A stretch of 25,477 bases of DNA, taken from NCBI GenBank assembly GCA_964645285.1, contig CAZYDR010000052.1:1-25477 (forward strand). Reading direction: 5' to 3'. The notes below the pieces were generated by a model. The model was not told where the DNA came from. It was given only the letters and a program-made list of their open reading frames with translations, and did not search any database. The translations under genes and the position numbers were made by a program. This stretch comes from JAYZAP01 sp964645285. GTDB taxonomy: Bacteria > Pseudomonadota > Alphaproteobacteria > JAAXGF01. Positions 22,794 through 25,477 of this stretch are shown here, in pieces. Position 1 is the stretch's first letter. Every line of letters starts with the position of its first letter.

Positions 22794-23099
22794 CTACACC
22801 GCCTCGAAGCCCTCGAACTGGGGCGGGCCCAGGTAGATGCTTTTCTTGGATGCGGCGCCGGCGTTGGCGTGGGCCTTGCGGAAGGCTTCCGATTTGGTCC
22901 AATCCTCGAATACGCCGCGATTGGCCCACACGCTGTGCGAGGCGTAGAGGGTGTGGTCGTCGGCTTCGGGACCGCGCAGCAGGTAGAATTCCATGAAACC
23001 GGGGACGTCGTCGAGAAAGGTTTCCCGCGCAGCCCAGATGCGTTCGAATTCGGCTTCCTCGCCCTTGACGATGCGGAAGCGGTTCATGGCGATAAACAT
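22794..23099 (-). CDS. ABM-family monooxygenase, IsdG/HmoA-like
   Basis: A 101-residue dimeric alpha+beta-barrel (antibiotic biosynthesis monooxygenase, ABM) protein. Asn6, Trp67 and His77 fall at the positions of the catalytic Asn-Trp-His triad of IsdG-type haem-degrading enzymes (MNRF; FEDWTKSEAFRKAH). The usual strand-loop blocks FRIVKGEEAEFERIW and PGFMEFYLLRG are present. It may therefore open haem to release iron, although many ABM proteins with similar layout have other or no known activity. ATG at 23097-23099. It lies 12 bases after the GIY-YIG gene stop and in line with it and prfC, so all three may form one transcript. Confidence 0.8.
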   Translation of the reverse strand: MFIAMNRFRIVKGEEAEFERIWAARETFLDDVPGFMEFYLLRGPEADDHTLYASHSVWANRGVFEDWTKSEAFRKAHANAGAASKKSIYLGPPQFEGFEAV

Positions 23100-23111
23100 G
23101 GAGAATCCCCT

Positions 23112-23354
23112 TTACGGCTTTAGGCGTTCACGAAATTTGCGGTCGCGTTTGATGTACCATTCCCGGCTCATGGCCTCGCCGCGGTTCTGGTAACGCTCGG
23201 CGTAGAGCAGCGCCCATTGGCGGCCCCGGGTGGAGCGGGCGCCGGTCCCTGAATTGTGCTTATCGAGCCGGCGATCAAGGTCGTTGGTCCAGCCCACATA
23301 TGTGCGATAGCCGTCGTCACCCTGGCTGCCCAGCACGTAGACGAAGCAGGCCAC
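23112..23354 (-). CDS. GIY-YIG nuclease-family protein
   Basis: An 80-residue single-domain GIY-YIG protein of the YhbQ/UPF0213 type. The GIY equivalent is FVYVL at the N-terminus, the YIG equivalent TYVGWTNDLDRRLDKHN, and the later Arg/Glu signature is EAMSREWYIKRDRKF. A GxGARSTRGR loop lies between, as in relatives. Stand-alone members are presumed nucleases with DNA-repair roles, mostly uncharacterised. Start is GTG at 23352-23354, six bases after the prfC stop; no ATG is available. Probably co-transcribed with prfC. Confidence 0.85.
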   Translation of the reverse strand: MACFVYVLGSQGDDGYRTYVGWTNDLDRRLDKHNSGTGARSTRGRQWALLYAERYQNRGEAMSREWYIKRDRKFRERLKP

Positions 23355-23360
23355 CGCCGC

Positions 23361-24971
23361 TTATCCGGCCGCGGCCCGGGCGTCGCCGCCGACCGCGCCG
23401 CGCTGATAGTCCTTGATATCGGAGAACTCGAGCTTGGGCCAACGGTCGATCTCGTAGTTGAGCAGGAACACGGATTCGGCCAGGAACACCGGGTCGCCAT
23501 CGAGGTCCGAGGCCAGGGCCAGGCGGTGGCGGTCGGAGAAGCGGTCGAACTCTGCTTTGTCGTCACTGCACACCCAGCGCGCCGCCGCGAAGCGCGACTC
23601 CTCGAAACTCACGGGCAGATTATATTCAACCTTCATGCGCTCTTTCAGGACGTCGAGTTGCAGGGCGCCGACGACACCGATGATCGGCGGCCCGGCGTCG
23701 ACGGGCGCGAACACCTGGACCACGCCCTCCTCGGCCATCTGCTGCATGGCGGCGTGCATTTTCTTGGCCTTGAGCGCATCGTCGAGGTGCACCCGGCGGA
23801 GGATTTCCGGCGCAAAGCTGGGCACCCCGCGAAACGCCAGGGCCTCGCCGTCGGTCAGGGTGTCGCCGATACGCAGCGTGCCGTGATTGGGAATGCCGAC
23901 CACATCGCCGGCCACCGCCGCCTCGGCCAGGGCGCGGTCCTGGGCGAAGAAGAACTGCGGCGTGTTGATGCTGATCAGCTTACCGGTGCGCATCAGTTTG
24001 GCCCGCATACCCCGGGTCAGGCGCCCTGAACAGACCCGCATGAAGGCCATGCGGTCGCGGTGGTTGGGGTCCATGTTGGCCTGGATCTTGAACACGAAGC
24101 CGGTCATGCCGGACTCGTCCGGCTCGATTGTGCGCGTGTCAGCAATTTGCGGTTGGGGCGGCGGCGCGATCTCGGCCAGGGTGTCGATCAGGTCGCGAAT
24201 GCCGAAATCCTTGAGGGCGCTGCCGAACAACACCGGCGACAGGTGGCCCTCGCGATAGCTAGTGAGATCAAAAGGCCGGCTGGCGTCGCGCGCCAGTTCG
24301 ATACCTTCGACCACCGCCTCGGCTTGGCTGCCCGGCACCAGGTCGGCGACCGCCGGATCGTGGGGACCGCTGACAGCGAACCCCTCGGCGTCGGAATCGA
24401 ACTGCCGCACCCGGTCGTTGGCCAGGTCGTAAACACCGGCAAAGCTACGGCCCTGGCCGACCGGCCAGTTGAGCGGCGTGGTATCCAGCGCCAAGGTCTT
24501 CTCGATCTCGTCGAGCAGGTCGAAGGGCTCGCGGCCCTCGCGGTCGAGCTTGTTGATGAAGGTGATGATCGGGATGTCGCGCAGGCGGCAGACCTCGAAA
24601 AGCTTGCGGGTCCGCGCCTCGATGCCGCGCGCCGCGTCGATCACCATAACGGCGGAATCCACCGCGCTCAGGGTGCGGTAGGTATCCTCGGAGAAATCCT
24701 CATGGCCCGGCGTGTCGAGCAGATTGAAGACGCAATCACCATAAACAAACGTCATCACCGAGGTCATCACCGAGATGCCGCGCTCGCGCTCGATATCCAT
24801 CCAGTCCGAGCGCGTCTGGCGGCGGTCGCCCTTAGCCTTGACCTGACCGGCAAGCTGGATCGCGCCGCCGAACAGCAACAGCTTCTCGGTCAACGTGGTC
24901 TTGCCCGCGTCCGGATGCGAAATAATGGCAAAGCTGCGGCGCGGCGCGGCTAATTGGATGGTGTGGCTCAT
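23361..24971 (-). CDS. prfC: Peptide chain release factor 3 (RF3)
   Basis: A 536-residue translational GTPase that recycles RF1/RF2 from the ribosome after peptide release. GTPase motifs are complete: G1 SHPDAGKTT at about residues 18-26, the switch I region with RERGISVMTSVMTF, G3 DTPGHEDFSEDT, and G4 NKLDREGREP. Domain II and the RF3-specific C-terminal domain continue to the stop (MKVEYNLPVSFEESRFAAARW). Length matches E. coli RF3 (529). ATG at 24969-24971. First gene of a likely three-gene transcript with the GIY-YIG and ABM genes; the promoter would lie in the non-coding stretch to its right. Confidence 0.95.
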   Translation of the reverse strand: MSHTIQLAAPRRSFAIISHPDAGKTTLTEKLLLFGGAIQLAGQVKAKGDRRQTRSDWMDIERERGISVMTSVMTFVYGDCVFNLLDTPGHEDFSEDTYRTLSAVDSAVMVIDAARGIEARTRKLFEVCRLRDIPIITFINKLDREGREPFDLLDEIEKTLALDTTPLNWPVGQGRSFAGVYDLANDRVRQFDSDAEGFAVSGPHDPAVADLVPGSQAEAVVEGIELARDASRPFDLTSYREGHLSPVLFGSALKDFGIRDLIDTLAEIAPPPQPQIADTRTIEPDESGMTGFVFKIQANMDPNHRDRMAFMRVCSGRLTRGMRAKLMRTGKLISINTPQFFFAQDRALAEAAVAGDVVGIPNHGTLRIGDTLTDGEALAFRGVPSFAPEILRRVHLDDALKAKKMHAAMQQMAEEGVVQVFAPVDAGPPIIGVVGALQLDVLKERMKVEYNLPVSFEESRFAAARWVCSDDKAEFDRFSDRHRLALASDLDGDPVFLAESVFLLNYEIDRWPKLEFSDIKDYQRGAVGGDARAAAG

Positions 24972-25079
24972 GACGGCCTATATGGGTCGGGAAGAGGACC
25001 GGCGCAACCTAACGGAAGCGGGGTTTGTTGGAAAGCGCGTTCAAGCGCCCGCTCTTGGCGGCGATTCGTATTTAGGGGA

Positions 25080-25114
25080 ACTGAGCTGGCCCCACTTTGT
25101 TGGACCAGCTCAGT
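25080..25114. repeat. Inverted repeat resembling an insertion-sequence end
   Basis: ACTGAGCTGG (25080-25089) and CCAGCTCAGT (25105-25114) are a perfect 10-bp pair around CCCCACTTTGTTGGA. The TGAGCTGGCCCCACTTTG pattern recalls the terminal repeats of IS3-family elements, but no transposase fragment is visible, so it may be a leftover end or simply a terminator-like hairpin. Confidence 0.4.
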
Positions 25115-25285
25115 GAGTTTGTGAAAGCATAATTAGTGTATTTAGTAAACTGTTACCGTATTTTTTTTGCCGCGTAACCCCACCGTATCCCGGAATGGTC
25201 TGAAAGTGGCCGCGCGCGACAGGCCGGCGAATGTCTGCTTTTGGCTGAGGCTGTTGAAGGGGTCGGATCGACCCAGCGTTCTTGT

Positions 25286-25308
25286 GTCCGCTTGTAGAAG
25301 CAGCGGAC
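25286..25308 (+). other. Hairpin in non-coding tail
   Basis: GTCCGCT (25286-25292) pairs with AGCGGAC (25302-25308) over a 9-base loop. It lies 11 bases before the terminator-like stem at 25320 and could be part of the same untranslated RNA. Confidence 0.35.
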
Positions 25309-25319
25309 GGTTTACCTTT

Positions 25320-25348
25320 CCGCCGTGGCGCTATGCCGCGGCGGTTTT
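25320..25348 (+). terminator. Terminator-like hairpin with T4 tail
   Basis: CCGCCGTGGC (25320-25329) pairs with GCCGCGGCGG (25335-25344), 10 pairs with one G-T, around GCTAT, followed by TTTT (25345-25348). It has the shape of a Rho-independent terminator on the plus strand, but no plus-strand gene is recognised ahead of it. Confidence 0.5.
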
Positions 25349-25477
25349 GCGTTGCTGGCCGGGTTGGATGAGGTCTTGGGCCATGGATCAGGCCATTGTA
25401 AAGCCCCCTTTCTATGTACCATTTTCTAATAGAGTCTCAGGCACTGGCGGTCGCATATTCAGGGCCTGATGGGGGCG

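Larger units (their letters stand above)
24972..25477. other. Long non-coding region upstream of prfC
   Basis: About 500 bases without a recognisable gene. The first part should hold the prfC promoter. From 25115 to 25168 the sequence is clearly AT-rich against its surroundings and ends in eight T (25161-25168). Beyond lie two hairpins (25286-25308 and 25320-25344). The frame open from 25167 to 25469 on the plus strand encodes a composition without family features. The right part could belong to an insertion-sequence remnant or an RNA gene. Confidence 0.45.

Noticed and set aside
22383..23123. 246-codon plus-strand open frame
   Set aside because: Runs antisense through the small basic gene and the ABM gene; low-complexity start and no recognisable motif.
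25167..25469. 100-codon plus-strand open frame at the window end
   Set aside because: Contains the two hairpins with a T-tail and has no family features; more likely non-coding.
1..25477. CRISPR array, toxin-antitoxin pair, phage or defence genes
   Set aside because: No regularly spaced repeats, no cas, integrase, phage structural or toxin motifs were seen.

Overview
The window is GC-rich (visibly above 60%) and densely coded. It looks like a contig from a free-living or host-associated alphaproteobacterium, most likely Rhodospirillales-like. The evidence is the codon use, an AprA-type APS reductase, a GMC choline-dehydrogenase-like enzyme, an Uup ABC-F protein, a DUF188 protein, ArfB and RF3, and an intergenic repeat of a kind common in Alphaproteobacteria. 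The lineage is inferred from gene content; there is no rRNA or tRNA gene to confirm it.

Layout. (1) 1-3115: the 3' two thirds of aprA (sulfur oxidation), a strong hairpin, a cysteine-cluster (YkgJ-type) protein, and a calcineurin-like phosphoesterase whose start codon appears damaged. (2) 3116-8372: a DMT/EamA exporter on the minus strand, divergent from a tight plus-strand catabolic operon: BKACE (DUF849) beta-keto acid cleavage enzyme, M20 metallohydrolase, tartrate/D-malate-type dehydrogenase, and a second EamA transporter interrupted by one in-frame TAA. (3) 8369-10607: a DUF188 protein and Uup on the minus strand. (4) 10669-13175: a two-gene 2-oxoacid:ferredoxin oxidoreductase, alpha plus a beta-gamma fusion, behind a palindromic leader. 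(5) 13176-16074: GMC oxidoreductase and ArfB (minus), then YaaA (plus). (6) 16081-21928: amidohydrolase and CocE-like hydrolase (minus operon), a divergent alpha/beta hydrolase with an N-terminal ABM-like domain and a premature TAG, a composite inverted-repeat element, and an LLM flavin oxidoreductase. (7) 21929-22793: a mostly non-coding stretch with a MITE-like element, two Rho-independent terminators, a candidate C-rich small RNA, and one small basic protein gene. (8) 22794-24971: an IsdG-like monooxygenase, a GIY-YIG protein, and RF3. (9) 24972-25477: an AT-rich, hairpin-bearing non-coding tail with a possible insertion-sequence scar.

How the genes fit together. The aprA end points to dissimilatory sulfur oxidation. 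The BKACE/M20/dehydrogenase/exporter cluster and the amidohydrolase/CocE/hydrolase cluster look like uptake-and-breakdown modules for small amides, esters or quaternary-amine compounds. ArfB and RF3 both serve translation termination or rescue but sit far apart. I do not see a defence system, CRISPR array, prophage or biosynthetic gene cluster. The most unusual signals are three separate small lesions (one lost start, two in-frame stops) in otherwise intact genes, the beta-gamma fused KorB with a divergent gamma domain, the nested palindromic leader of the kor operon, the ABM-hydrolase fusion, and the structured non-coding block at 21.95-22.40 kb.
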